NCBI GenBank assembly: GCA_016218915.1
Contig: JACRCQ010000010.1
Coordinates: forward strand, 1-61,306
Reading direction: 5' to 3'
Source of the DNA: Deltaproteobacteria bacterium
Lineage (GTDB): Bacteria; Myxococcota_A; Polyangia; Polyangiales; Polyangiaceae
DNA: 61,306 bases
Shown here: positions 17,643-26,253 of the stretch, one piece after another
Numbering within the stretch: the stretch's first letter is position 1
How the letters are laid out: every line of letters starts with the position of its first letter
Made by a program: the position numbers and the translations under genes
The notes under the pieces: model-generated
The model's database searches: none
The model's input: the letters and a program-made list of their open reading frames with translations, nothing else
Told to the model about the DNA's origin: nothing

Positions 17643-18983
17643 TCAATCGCCACCGGTGACGGGTGCCGGGGGCGGGGTCAAGTACAGCGTCTGGTGCGCG
17701 GGCTGCAGGCGCGAAGGGTCATTCTCGGCCGATGGAACGTGGCAGACGAGCGTCCAGGCCACGCGCACCGCAGCCCTGCGACGCAGGCCAGGCATGTGGC
17801 GGATCATCAAGCGCCGGCTCAGCCAGGCCCCGGCACGACCGTCGATGCAACGCGCGCCCACCATGGCCAGGCCATGATCCCGATCGAGAAGCACCGGATC
17901 GATCCAGGGTTTGCCCACGATCGATCGAGGGGTGCGTCCGCAGGCGCGGTCGAACAGGGCAGCGGCCAGCCAGCCGGCATTGCGGGCCGCGCGAGCCGGC
18001 GAGCACGGCGCTGCGAGCCCGCTGGCCGGCCCTGCCGCACTGTCTCCGATCGCGTAGAGACAATCCGCGCCGCTGACGCGCAGGAGCTCATCCACGCGCA
18101 GCCTGCCCTGCTCGAGGGGGGCGGCGGACCAACGGGCCACGCAAAGCGAAGGCGCAGACGACGGAGTCCAGACCACGGTGCGTGCATCGAGCCGCTCGCT
18201 GCCGTTCGGGGTGACGACTACGACGTGATCGTCGGCGACCGATTCGATGCGTGCCTCGGAGCGCACTTCCACGCCCGCGCGATCCAGCTGGGCCTTGGCG
18301 AACCGCGAGCCGTCAGGGCCCCACGCAGCGCACAGCTGCGGCTCGGGCGAAACGAGGACCACGTGCGGGTCGCCGGGCTCCAGACGGGGAAACATGGGAG
18401 CCACGAGCCTGAACCTGCGTGCCAGCTCGAGGGCGGCAGAGCAGGCGCGCGGGTCAGAGCCGACGATCACGAGTGTGCAGAGCGCTCGGCGCCGGCGGCT
18501 GCTGTCTTCGCCGGACGCAGCCTCGAGCACCTCGCTCACGCGGTTGCGAATCCGAAGCGCATCGTCGAGCGACCGGAACGGCAGGCAGCGCTCCTGTGCG
18601 CCGCGCACACCCTGGTGGTCGGTTGCGGTGCCGCAAGCGAACACGAGATCGTCGAAAGGCAAGGACGCGGGATCGCAGCCGGTCTGCACGCCAGGGCCGT
18701 CGAACGATACGCGCCTGGCTTCGGGATCCACGTGCACGGCGCGACCGACCATCCATCGGACGCGTCGGAGCGCTTCGCGAAGGGGCAAGCGCATCTGCCA
18801 GGGCTCGACCCAGCCGGACAAGACGCCAGGCAGCAGGGGCGAGAGCGAAGCAGCTGCGGAGGGGCTGATCAGCGTGACCTCGAGGGGGGATTTGGCGGAA
18901 GAAGCGAGCAGACGGTCGAGGGAACGCGCGAGGCAGAATCCCGCGAACCCGGAGCCAACGATCACGACACGGCGGCTGTTCAC
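17643..18983 (-). CDS. FAD-dependent NADH dehydrogenase-like oxidoreductase
   Basis: A 446-residue flavoprotein with the overall layout of type II NADH dehydrogenases. The FAD Rossmann motif is at the very N-terminus (VVIVGSGFAGFCLA). A second dinucleotide site is near residue 165 (LVIVGSDPRACSAALELA), with its glycines poorly kept. A late FAD motif reads LYAIGDSAAGP. A C-terminal basic segment near residues 390-410 could be amphipathic and hold it to the membrane. The NAD site's GSDPRA departs from the GxGxxG rule, so cofactor use may be altered. The start is the GTG at complement 18981-18983, next to the FAD motif; a GTG six codons earlier is also possible. Confidence 0.8.
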   Translation of the reverse strand: MNSRRVVIVGSGFAGFCLARSLDRLLASSAKSPLEVTLISPSAAASLSPLLPGVLSGWVEPWQMRLPLREALRRVRWMVGRAVHVDPEARRVSFDGPGVQTGCDPASLPFDDLVFACGTATDHQGVRGAQERCLPFRSLDDALRIRNRVSEVLEAASGEDSSRRRRALCTLVIVGSDPRACSAALELARRFRLVAPMFPRLEPGDPHVVLVSPEPQLCAAWGPDGSRFAKAQLDRAGVEVRSEARIESVADDHVVVVTPNGSERLDARTVVWTPSSAPSLCVARWSAAPLEQGRLRVDELLRVSGADCLYAIGDSAAGPASGLAAPCSPARAARNAGWLAAALFDRACGRTPRSIVGKPWIDPVLLDRDHGLAMVGARCIDGRAGAWLSRRLMIRHMPGLRRRAAVRVAWTLVCHVPSAENDPSRLQPAHQTLYLTPPPAPVTGGD

Positions 18984-19004
18984 GGGCAGCTTATAGCCCA
19001 CCGG

Positions 19005-19075
19005 AGAAAACTAGGAACTAGGAACAGGAATCAAGAATGGGAATGCGAATGGGAAGAGGCCTGTGAACCCATTGC
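19005..19075. repeat. Short purine-rich imperfect repeats
   Basis: The gap between the flavoprotein start and queD contains a run of imperfect AGGAAC/GGAAT/GGGAAT units (around AACTAGGAACTAGGAACAGG and GGGAATGCGAATGGGAAG). It may be a decayed simple repeat; no function is apparent. Confidence 0.4.
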
Positions 19076-19127
19076 GTCGCTGTGCTAGACCGCAGCACCA
19101 AAGCACCAGCACCGAGGTTCCCTCCCC

Positions 19128-19490
19128 ATGCACGTTCGACTCGTACGCGAGTTCCGGTTTGAAGCAGCGCACCGTCTCACCAGCGTTCCGCCCGAGCATC
19201 GCTGCGGACGCATCCACGGGCACAGCTACAAGGTGGAGCTGACGCTCGAGGGGCCCCTGGACGAGCGTGCCGGTTGGCTGATCGACTTCGGGGACATCGA
19301 TGCAGCGTGGAATCGTGCGCGCCAGCAGCTCGACCACAGCATCCTGAACGAGCTACCCGGGCTGCAGAACCCGACCTGTGAGCTTCTCACGAAGTGGATT
19401 TGGGACGTGGTGCTGCCGCAGCTGTCGCAGCTCAAGCGCGTGACGGTATGGGAGACCGGGGACGCGCGTTGCGAGTACGAGGGAAGGTAG
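19128..19490 (+). CDS. queD: 6-carboxytetrahydropterin synthase QueD
   Basis: A 120-residue enzyme that converts dihydroneopterin triphosphate to 6-carboxy-5,6,7,8-tetrahydropterin in queuosine (deazapurine) synthesis. The zinc ligands of the family are present: His15 in FEAAHRL, and His30 and His32 in CGRIHGH, with catalytic Cys26. A late VWETGDARCEY supplies the conserved Glu that binds pterin. The length matches the family (about 120). No other queuosine gene is adjacent. A short purine-rich repeat precedes it. Confidence 0.93.
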   Translation: MHVRLVREFRFEAAHRLTSVPPEHRCGRIHGHSYKVELTLEGPLDERAGWLIDFGDIDAAWNRARQQLDHSILNELPGLQNPTCELLTKWIWDVVLPQLSQLKRVTVWETGDARCEYEGR

Positions 19491-19493
19491 CGG

Positions 19494-22391
19494 TCAGTCT
19501 TCGGGGGGTTTTGATTCAGCGTTGCCGGACCCGAGCCTGGCGGCCTCGGCTTCGGCGGCTTTCGATTTGTCGACTTGGCCGGCGGCCTTGTACAACCTCG
19601 CCAGCTCTGCGTAGATCGCTGCGCCATCCTTGGCCTTTGGAGAGCACAGCAGCGCGGACTCGAGCTCGAAGATCGCCTTGTCCCGCTGGTTGGTCTTGGA
19701 CAGGGCCATGCCGTAGAGGCGGTGTACGATCGGCGAGGCTACGTCGACGAAGACTGCGCGGGCGCCGACCTTCGCCACCTCGTCCCAATTCTGCTTTTCC
19801 GCGAGCGCCTCCATCAAGCGGCGATACACGCGCCGCTCGTGCTGATCCAGGATGGATAGCTCGCGCAACGCTGCGATCTGGTCGTCGATCCGCTTCTCCT
19901 TCTTGGCGAGATCGTAGAGCGCCTGCAACGGCTCGGTCTGCACCGGATCGAAGCGTCGCGCTGCCTCCAGATGCGCCCGCATCGTGCGCGTGTCCTTGGC
20001 AGCTTCGGCCAGGTCCGCGAGCTGCATGCGCACCGTGAAGCCGTCCTGCTTGTCCCGAACCATGGTCTCGAGGATCTTCTGCGCCCCAGCCAGGTCCTTC
20101 TTCGCCAGGGCCATCTTGGAGTTGAGATAGCGCACGTGCGCGTCGTTGGCGTTGATCCGGTTGGCCGCAGCCAGAGCCGCAACCGCCTTCTCCTCGTCGT
20201 TGGCGCCCGCGGCTGCGATGGCGAGCTCGATCTGCTTTCGCAGGTCGTTGGGCGATGCTTGCGCAGCCTTGATCGCGTCTTCCAGCGACGGCGCGTGGAG
20301 GTCAGGCACGAACTGCTTGCGATAGCGCACCAGGCGCGGCTCGAGCCATACGCGGAACTGCTTCTCGAGCTCGTCGAAGCTGATGCCGAGCCCGCGCTGG
20401 ATGACCTCCGGATCCCGCACGCCCTGTCCCCAGAGCTTGAGCATCTCGGCGATCTTAGGCATGCCGTACTTTTCGCCGATGTAGGTCACCACCTGGCTCG
20501 CAGCGTAGTAGGCCATGGTCACATCGCTGACGTCTTCGGCGTGGGTGAACGCGCGGTTGAAGTTGGCGAGCTTGGGGATGCGCCCCGCGACCATGGCGCT
20601 GTAGAGCGCCTGATCCTCTTCGCGCTGCCACTCGGCCCGACGCATGAAGGTCTCGTATTCGCTCAGGCCTTCGGTGAACCAGCGGGGAACGTGGGCCTTG
20701 GACAGCTGGATCGCGAACACGTGCCCGAGCTCGTGCCACAGCACGTTGCCCCAGTTGAACGCTTCACCACCGGGACTCGGAGCAGCGAGCGTGCGTCCGA
20801 AGCACACGCCCTGGATCCCGACGTTGGGCAGGCCGCTGGTTCGCACGCTGAAGTGCTCGCGGTTCGAGTACAGCTCGATGCCGATCGGAAGCGTGGGGGT
20901 CATCCCGTAGTGGGCGACCATGGCGGTGAATGCCTCCTCGAGCATCGGCGGGATGTAGCGCTCGAGGACCGGGCGCTCGTTCTTGTCGAACCGGTACTTG
21001 AAGTGCCCGGCATCCACGGTCTCGTACTTGGTCGGGATGTCCTTCTCGTACAGGTTGAGCGTGTTGAGCACCCGCGGGTTGAACTTGTCGAAAGTCCACG
21101 CCTTGCGAAGCGAGTCGAGCGCGTTGGTGTCGTCGCCGAGCCGGATCTGGTTCAGACCGAGCACGGCCCACGCCTTGCCGTCTCGAGGATCGACCGCAAC
21201 CGCTTCCTTCATCATGTTGACGATGTCGTCGTAGCGGTGCTCCCAGTCGGCGAACTCGCCGATGATCGAGTACATCGACGAGTACTCGGCGTTGACCGCC
21301 AGGACCTTCTTTCGCGCGGCATCGAAGCCGGGGCGATCGTCAGCGAGCAGGCGCACCGCGGCGCGCATGGACAGGAGCGGCAGATCGACCGGATTGGTCC
21401 GCAGCCCCTCGTCGATCGCAGCATCGGCAGCCGCCAGATCGAAGTCGCGCAGCGCCACGCCTGCGCGCACGGCAAAGGCGCCGGTGTGGCGCGGATTGAC
21501 GGCGAGCGCCTTCTTGATGTTGGCCTCGGCCGCATCGAAGTCGAGGGACTGGTCGAGCTTGATACGAGCGAGAAGCACGCGCGCATCCGGGTTGGCAGGG
21601 GCGATCTTGAGCGCATCGCGGATCACCTCTTCCGCGTGCCCGGTGTCGAACTTGTCGAGAAACAGCTCGGCGCGCCAAAGCAGCGTCTCGACGCGCGCAG
21701 GGGGTGCGTGCTCGGCCTGCATGTAGGCGTCGTTCGCGTCCTGCGCATGACGAAGCAAGTGGGCGGAGCGGCCCACCAGCGCCAGCCCTTCTCCGTCGGT
21801 GCCGGCGATGGCGTCGCTGTTGTAGTCGCTGACCAGGGTCATCAACGGGTCGCGGGCATCAGCGCTCTTGCCCTGCGCGATCAACAGCTCGCCCAGCACG
21901 ATGCGAGCGCGACGCGCATCCGGATCGTCCTTGACCGCTTCGACCGCGGCCACGGCTTCGGTCATCTTGCCCTGAGCGGCGAGCGCCTTGGCCTTGAACG
22001 CGGCAGCATCGAGACGCTCCTTGGTCTTGCCGCTGCGAAATGCCTGGTCCGCTGCGTCGACCGCCTCCTTGTACTTGCCCACGGTGAGATAGAGCCGCGC
22101 GAGGCCGAGCGATGCCTTCTGCTTGTCTGCGCCCTTGTTCGCAGCGGTCAGCTCTTTTTCCGCGGTCGCATAGTCAGAGTGCTCGAGCGCGTCGAGGCCG
22201 CCGGACAGACCCGTGCGAGGGGCGCCCGGGAGGACCGGAACGATCGGAGGGTCACGCTTCGGCTTGGTGGGCTTGCCTGCAGGGGGCTTTCGTCCCTGGG
22301 CATCGACGGGCAGGGTCGCGGTGATGGCAGCGAGTCCGAGGACAGCGCCCAGGAGCGCGCGAAGAGCGAGTCTTGGCCGACGGGTGAGCAT
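19494..22391 (-). CDS. Secreted TPR protein with a MA-type metalloprotease motif
   Basis: A 965-residue protein with a signal peptide (LALRALLGAVLGLAAITATLPVDA) and then TPR repeats through about residue 500. A gluzincin motif follows, HELGH at 553-557 with WFTEGLSEYE about 17 residues later to provide the third zinc ligand. More TPR repeats run to a charged C-terminus. The layout resembles peptidase MA-like (M61-fold) proteins found in myxobacteria and related bacteria. It is probably periplasmic; substrates are unknown. The start is placed at the ATG with complement 22389-22391, since the first frame Met lies 18 codons earlier and would interrupt the signal peptide. It is convergent with queD (3-base gap). 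Confidence 0.82.
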   Translation of the reverse strand: MLTRRPRLALRALLGAVLGLAAITATLPVDAQGRKPPAGKPTKPKRDPPIVPVLPGAPRTGLSGGLDALEHSDYATAEKELTAANKGADKQKASLGLARLYLTVGKYKEAVDAADQAFRSGKTKERLDAAAFKAKALAAQGKMTEAVAAVEAVKDDPDARRARIVLGELLIAQGKSADARDPLMTLVSDYNSDAIAGTDGEGLALVGRSAHLLRHAQDANDAYMQAEHAPPARVETLLWRAELFLDKFDTGHAEEVIRDALKIAPANPDARVLLARIKLDQSLDFDAAEANIKKALAVNPRHTGAFAVRAGVALRDFDLAAADAAIDEGLRTNPVDLPLLSMRAAVRLLADDRPGFDAARKKVLAVNAEYSSMYSIIGEFADWEHRYDDIVNMMKEAVAVDPRDGKAWAVLGLNQIRLGDDTNALDSLRKAWTFDKFNPRVLNTLNLYEKDIPTKYETVDAGHFKYRFDKNERPVLERYIPPMLEEAFTAMVAHYGMTPTLPIGIELYSNREHFSVRTSGLPNVGIQGVCFGRTLAAPSPGGEAFNWGNVLWHELGHVFAIQLSKAHVPRWFTEGLSEYETFMRRAEWQREEDQALYSAMVAGRIPKLANFNRAFTHAEDVSDVTMAYYAASQVVTYIGEKYGMPKIAEMLKLWGQGVRDPEVIQRGLGISFDELEKQFRVWLEPRLVRYRKQFVPDLHAPSLEDAIKAAQASPNDLRKQIELAIAAAGANDEEKAVAALAAANRINANDAHVRYLNSKMALAKKDLAGAQKILETMVRDKQDGFTVRMQLADLAEAAKDTRTMRAHLEAARRFDPVQTEPLQALYDLAKKEKRIDDQIAALRELSILDQHERRVYRRLMEALAEKQNWDEVAKVGARAVFVDVASPIVHRLYGMALSKTNQRDKAIFELESALLCSPKAKDGAAIYAELARLYKAAGQVDKSKAAEAEAARLGSGNAESKPPED

Positions 22392-22548
22392 CGGTGGCAG
22401 CGTAGCGCCAGAGACAAGCCGGTGAGAGGATTTCCTTGTTAACAAAATCCTCTGCTGGATGGTAGCCCCCTAGGTTCTCCCGCGAGAGGGGTGGCAAGAA
22501 CGCATCATCCGCACCATAGGGAGCGCGCCCTTCGTGCTGGAGATGCGG

Positions 22549-23925
22549 ATGGAGTGCTTTGACGTCGTGATCGTCGGTGGGGGCCCGGGTGGGCTCGCCG
22601 CGGCCTGGAATGCAAGGCTTCGCGGCTTGTCGGTCGCTGTGATCAACGGCTCGCATATCCTCGGCTACGGCCTGCATGGTGCCTACAAATCCAAAGGGAT
22701 GTGGGAGCTCGCCAAGGACGTGCTGGTCGCGCAGAAGATCGGCCGCGGCTACCACCCTTGCTCTGGCCCCATCGATTTCGCCGAAGTGGGCCGCCAGATC
22801 CAGGATGGAACCGAAGAGCTCGCCTCCATGTACGTCGACCAGCTGAGCCGCGTCGGGATCAAGATGCTCCCAGGCTTCGCGCACTTCGTGGACCCCCACG
22901 CGGTCGAGGTGGAGGGCCAGCAGATCCAGGGTAAAAGCCTGATCATCGCCACTGGAACGCGTCCAAAGATCCCGGCCGGGGTCGAGGTGGATGGCAAGAG
23001 CATCCTGACGAGCGACCATGTGGTCGACCTGCCGAAGCTGTTCGAGTCGGTGACCATCCTGGGGGCAGGGGTGATCGGCTGCGAATTCGCCTCGATCCTC
23101 GCTGCGTTCGGGGCAAAGGTCACCCTCATCGACTCACAGCTGCGCGTGCTGGCATCTGAGGACGAAGACGTCTCGAGATTCCTCTCGGCCGTCTTTGGAC
23201 GACGGCACATCGACCTGCTTCAGGGGAGGCGGATGAGCCACATCAAGCGGGTTGGCGATCGCGTGCGCGTGGTGCTCGACGACGGGGCGACGGTGGAGAG
23301 CGAGGCGGCCCTGCTCGCGATGGGACGTACGGCTGGAACGGAGTCTCTGGGGTTGGAGAAGGTGGGGATCGTGACCGATGCGCAGGGCTACGTGGTGATC
23401 AACGACGAGATGCAGACCTCGGTGCCGCACATCTATGCGGTGGGTGACGTTGCGCGAAAGATGCACGAGGAGGCGGCGTGCCTGGTGCACGTGGCCGAGG
23501 CGGAAGGTCGTCACGCGGCAGCGAGCATCCTGGGCGCCAAAGGGGGCATCCAGTACGGGCATGTGCCGTTCATCATCTTCACGCACCCGATGATCGCCGG
23601 GGTGGGAGAGAACGAAACCCAGGCGCGAAAGCGCCATGGCGCGGTGCGCGTGGTCCGGTTCGAGAACGCGCGCAACCACCGGCTGCACGCGATGCGTTCG
23701 TTCGAGGGTTTTGTGAAGCTGATCGTGGGGCCGGAAGGGGACGACCGGATCCTGGGGGTGCGAGCGGTGGGCCCGCAGGCCGACACGCTGATCGGCGAGG
23801 TGTCCGTGATGATCCAGCACGGAATTCCCTACACAGCGCTTCCGGATTCGTTCCACGCGCATCCGTCTCTATCGGAAAGCCTGCAGAACGCGGCTCGTGT
23901 CCTGGCCGGGCAGCTGCCAGCCTGA
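22549..23925 (+). CDS. Dihydrolipoamide-dehydrogenase-like flavoprotein without redox cysteines
   Basis: A 458-residue class I pyridine nucleotide-disulfide oxidoreductase. The FAD motif is VVIVGGGPGGLAAA and the NAD(P) motif is ILGAGVIGCEFA. The late FAD site is IYAVGDVA and the dimer-interface motif is FHAHPSLSES. The segment where the CxxxxC disulfide should be reads ILGYGLHGAYKS, with no cysteines, as in soluble transhydrogenase (SthA) relatives. It may therefore act as a transhydrogenase or a non-disulfide reductase rather than as a lipoamide dehydrogenase. The ATG at 22549 is preferred because GGAG lies at 22539-22542. A hairpin follows the gene. Confidence 0.83.
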   Translation: MECFDVVIVGGGPGGLAAAWNARLRGLSVAVINGSHILGYGLHGAYKSKGMWELAKDVLVAQKIGRGYHPCSGPIDFAEVGRQIQDGTEELASMYVDQLSRVGIKMLPGFAHFVDPHAVEVEGQQIQGKSLIIATGTRPKIPAGVEVDGKSILTSDHVVDLPKLFESVTILGAGVIGCEFASILAAFGAKVTLIDSQLRVLASEDEDVSRFLSAVFGRRHIDLLQGRRMSHIKRVGDRVRVVLDDGATVESEAALLAMGRTAGTESLGLEKVGIVTDAQGYVVINDEMQTSVPHIYAVGDVARKMHEEAACLVHVAEAEGRHAAASILGAKGGIQYGHVPFIIFTHPMIAGVGENETQARKRHGAVRVVRFENARNHRLHAMRSFEGFVKLIVGPEGDDRILGVRAVGPQADTLIGEVSVMIQHGIPYTALPDSFHAHPSLSESLQNAARVLAGQLPA

Positions 23926-23944
23926 GGGCGAGCCGCGACCGTCA

Positions 23945-23974
23945 GAGGCTGTCTCAGAGTTATGAGACGGCCTC
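23945..23974 (+). terminator. Strong hairpin downstream of the flavoprotein gene
   Basis: A 12-base stem with one G-U pair (23945-23956 pairing with 23963-23974) and a six-base loop, GAGTTA, twenty bases after the stop codon. There is no U-tract, so it would be a hairpin of the bidirectional or Rho-linked kind rather than a classical intrinsic terminator; it could also be an RNA stabiliser. Confidence 0.5.
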
Positions 23975-24066
23975 GTCAGGGAGCGGGCTCCGGTGGAGGC
24001 ACCCGTGCCCGGGGGATGCCCATCAAATTGGCCCAGAGGCCCGGTACGACGTAGGCTTTAGACCGG

Positions 24067-24834
24067 ATGGGTATCCGAAGCACAATTGCGATCATGAGTG
24101 GCCTTGTGGCCCTTGCGGCTGGGACAGGTTGCGCTGGGCCGAGTGCGGCCGAAGCCTCCCAGATGGACCAGTTCCGCAAGGAGATCACCAAAGTCCAAGC
24201 GGACAACGACCGTCTCAACGAGCGGGTTTCCGCATTGGAGGTGGCGCAGGGCAAGGGCGCGCCCGACGCGAAGCGCAAGGAAGGCGCCGGCGAAGTCCCC
24301 AAGCTGCAGGTCGTCAAGCTGATGCCAGGTCAGGATCCGGACGCTCCTGCTGCGGAGCACGATGATGACGATGCGAGCCCGGACAACGCCGAGCCCACGG
24401 TCATTCGTGCGGAGGGCAATCGGGTGACCCAATCCGGCCGGGGCAAGGACAAGGCCAAGGAGCCTGCCCGATCGGCGCAGGCCAAGAGCGACTACGACGC
24501 GGCGGTCGCGCTGGTGAAGCGCAAGCAGTACGACAGGGCGCTGGAGGCCCTGGCCGGGTTCCTCGTGCGCTTCCCGGATGATCCGAGCGCGGACAACGCG
24601 ATGTACTGGCGTGGCGAGTGTTTCTTCGCCAAGGGCGACTACGCACGTGCAGCAGAGGAATTCCTGGGTGTGACCGCGCGCTTTCCCAATGGGAACAAGG
24701 TGCCTGACGCCTTGTTGAAGCTGGGGATGTCGCAGGCGAAGAGTGGGGACAAGGACAAGGCCGCTGACACGTTTGCCAGGCTTCGCCGTGAGTACCCGGC
24801 AAGCGATGCTGCCCGCAAGATCCCGAGGGAATGA
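24067..24834 (+). CDS. CpoB/YbgF-like TPR lipoprotein
   Basis: A 255-residue protein. The lipoprotein signal is GLVALAAGTGC, with Cys at about 23. A coiled coil spans residues 32-60 (QMDQFRKEITKVQADNDRLN), then an acidic low-complexity linker, and TPR repeats of the YbgF type run from about 140 to the end (DYDAAVALVKRKQYDRALEAL and YPASDAARKI). In other bacteria CpoB coordinates peptidoglycan synthesis with outer membrane constriction beside Tol-Pal. No tol genes are adjacent here. It precedes the LysM gene with four bases between stop and start, so the two are probably co-expressed. Confidence 0.82.
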   Translation: MGIRSTIAIMSGLVALAAGTGCAGPSAAEASQMDQFRKEITKVQADNDRLNERVSALEVAQGKGAPDAKRKEGAGEVPKLQVVKLMPGQDPDAPAAEHDDDDASPDNAEPTVIRAEGNRVTQSGRGKDKAKEPARSAQAKSDYDAAVALVKRKQYDRALEALAGFLVRFPDDPSADNAMYWRGECFFAKGDYARAAEEFLGVTARFPNGNKVPDALLKLGMSQAKSGDKDKAADTFARLRREYPASDAARKIPRE

Positions 24835-24837
24835 GCC

Positions 24838-26202
24838 ATGTTCAACCACAAGCTGGCAACCATCGCGTTCGTATCCACGGTCGGTTCCCTATGGTGCACG
24901 GTCTCGTTTGCACAGGACCCGCCACCGGCTGCGCCCCCGAGCCAGCCCCCATCCGGTTCTGAACCTGCTCCAGCTCCCACGGTTCCCGCTGGGGGCCAGA
25001 CCACGATCGTGGTTCAGCCCCCTTCGACCACGACGACCTCGACGAGCACCTGGACGCCGTTCGGACCTTTGCCTCCGGGTGGGCACGACCCTGACAAGGG
25101 GTTGCCGTCCAGCTCCCGCGAAGCTGGCAGCTCGGGCTTCGACCTGGGAACCGGGGGAGGCACCGCGTCGGTGCACGGCGGAGCCAACTCCTCGTACCTC
25201 ATCTCAGGCCAGTCGGTTTCCGTGCCTCTGTTCCATTACGTACGCCGGGGCGACACGCTCTGGGATCTGTGTGACCGCTACTACAGCAACCCCTGGTCGT
25301 GGCCGCGCGTGTGGTCGTACAACCCGCAGATCGAGAATCCGCACTGGATCTACCCTGGTGATCGGGTGCGTTTGCGGGAAGGCGACGAGGGCAAGGCTTC
25401 GCAGGCGCTGAATGGCAACGGGTTCGTGTCACGCCGAGGGGTGGTGAGCGAAGGAACGATCTTCCTTCGGAACCTGGGGTACATCGAAGACGGCAAGCGC
25501 GAGGTGTGGGGCGAGCTGGTCGGGAGCCCTGACGACCAGATGCTGCTGACCGAGGAGAACGACGTGTACATCCAGATGAAGGATGACCACACGGACGTGC
25601 GCATCGGGCAGGAGCTCCAGGTGTTTGCGCCGGAGCGCAAGCCAGAGGCAGGAACCGCCCGCGGACAGGTCGTGGACATCAAGGGCACGGTCAAGGTCAC
25701 GTCCTGGGATCCCAAGACCAAGGTCGCGCGTGCCAAGATCACCGAAGCGCTCGACGTGATCGAGCGTGGCAATCTTCTCGGGCCCGTGGGGCGAAGGTTC
25801 GACGTCGTCCCGCCGGCGCAGAACACGAAGGACGTGTGGGGCAAGGTCAGCGGCGGGGTCAATCCGCGCGAGGTCCTCGGCCAGTACCATGTCGTGCTGA
25901 TCGACAAGGGCTCGGAGGATGGGCTGCGTCCGGGCAACCGTCTGTTCGTGATCCGAAAGGGCGATCCCTGGCGCAAGACGCTCCAGAACGGGAAGTTCTC
26001 CGCTCACCGGATGCGCTACCAGCTCTACAAGGCCGAGGTGGACGACGCCAAGGAGACAGGCTCAGGGCGGAACTACCCGGAGGAAGTGATCGCCGAGATC
26101 CGCGTGCTGCGGTCGAGACCCCACTCCTCGACCTGTCTGGTGACGCAGTCGGAATACGAGCTCGAGCCGGGAGATACGGTCGTGGCGCGTCGCGGCTACT
26201 GA
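24838..26202 (+). CDS. Secreted LysM-domain protein
   Basis: A 454-residue protein with a signal peptide (IAFVSTVGSLWCTVSFAQ), a Pro/Thr-rich linker to about residue 125 and one LysM domain at about 131-182 (HYVRRGDTLWDLCDRYY through IYPGDRVRL). A C-terminal part of about 270 residues follows with two OB- or SH3-like barrels suggested by the VKVTSWDPKTKVARAKI pattern. LysM binds peptidoglycan glycan, so the protein probably sits in the periplasm on the cell wall. The GDRLFVIRKGDP-like stretch near residue 360 is typical of myxobacterial LysM proteins. It is co-transcribed with the CpoB-like gene. Confidence 0.85.
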   Translation: MFNHKLATIAFVSTVGSLWCTVSFAQDPPPAAPPSQPPSGSEPAPAPTVPAGGQTTIVVQPPSTTTTSTSTWTPFGPLPPGGHDPDKGLPSSSREAGSSGFDLGTGGGTASVHGGANSSYLISGQSVSVPLFHYVRRGDTLWDLCDRYYSNPWSWPRVWSYNPQIENPHWIYPGDRVRLREGDEGKASQALNGNGFVSRRGVVSEGTIFLRNLGYIEDGKREVWGELVGSPDDQMLLTEENDVYIQMKDDHTDVRIGQELQVFAPERKPEAGTARGQVVDIKGTVKVTSWDPKTKVARAKITEALDVIERGNLLGPVGRRFDVVPPAQNTKDVWGKVSGGVNPREVLGQYHVVLIDKGSEDGLRPGNRLFVIRKGDPWRKTLQNGKFSAHRMRYQLYKAEVDDAKETGSGRNYPEEVIAEIRVLRSRPHSSTCLVTQSEYELEPGDTVVARRGY

Positions 26203-26253
26203 CGCAGCGCGATCGCAGGTGGCCGCGCGCCCGGCATGTAATATGATCCGCAG

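Noticed and set aside
19971..22442. An 823-codon frame opposite the TPR/metalloprotease gene
   Set aside because: Same antisense effect; the composition is Arg/Val/His-rich without known domains, and the other strand has a signal peptide and HELGH.
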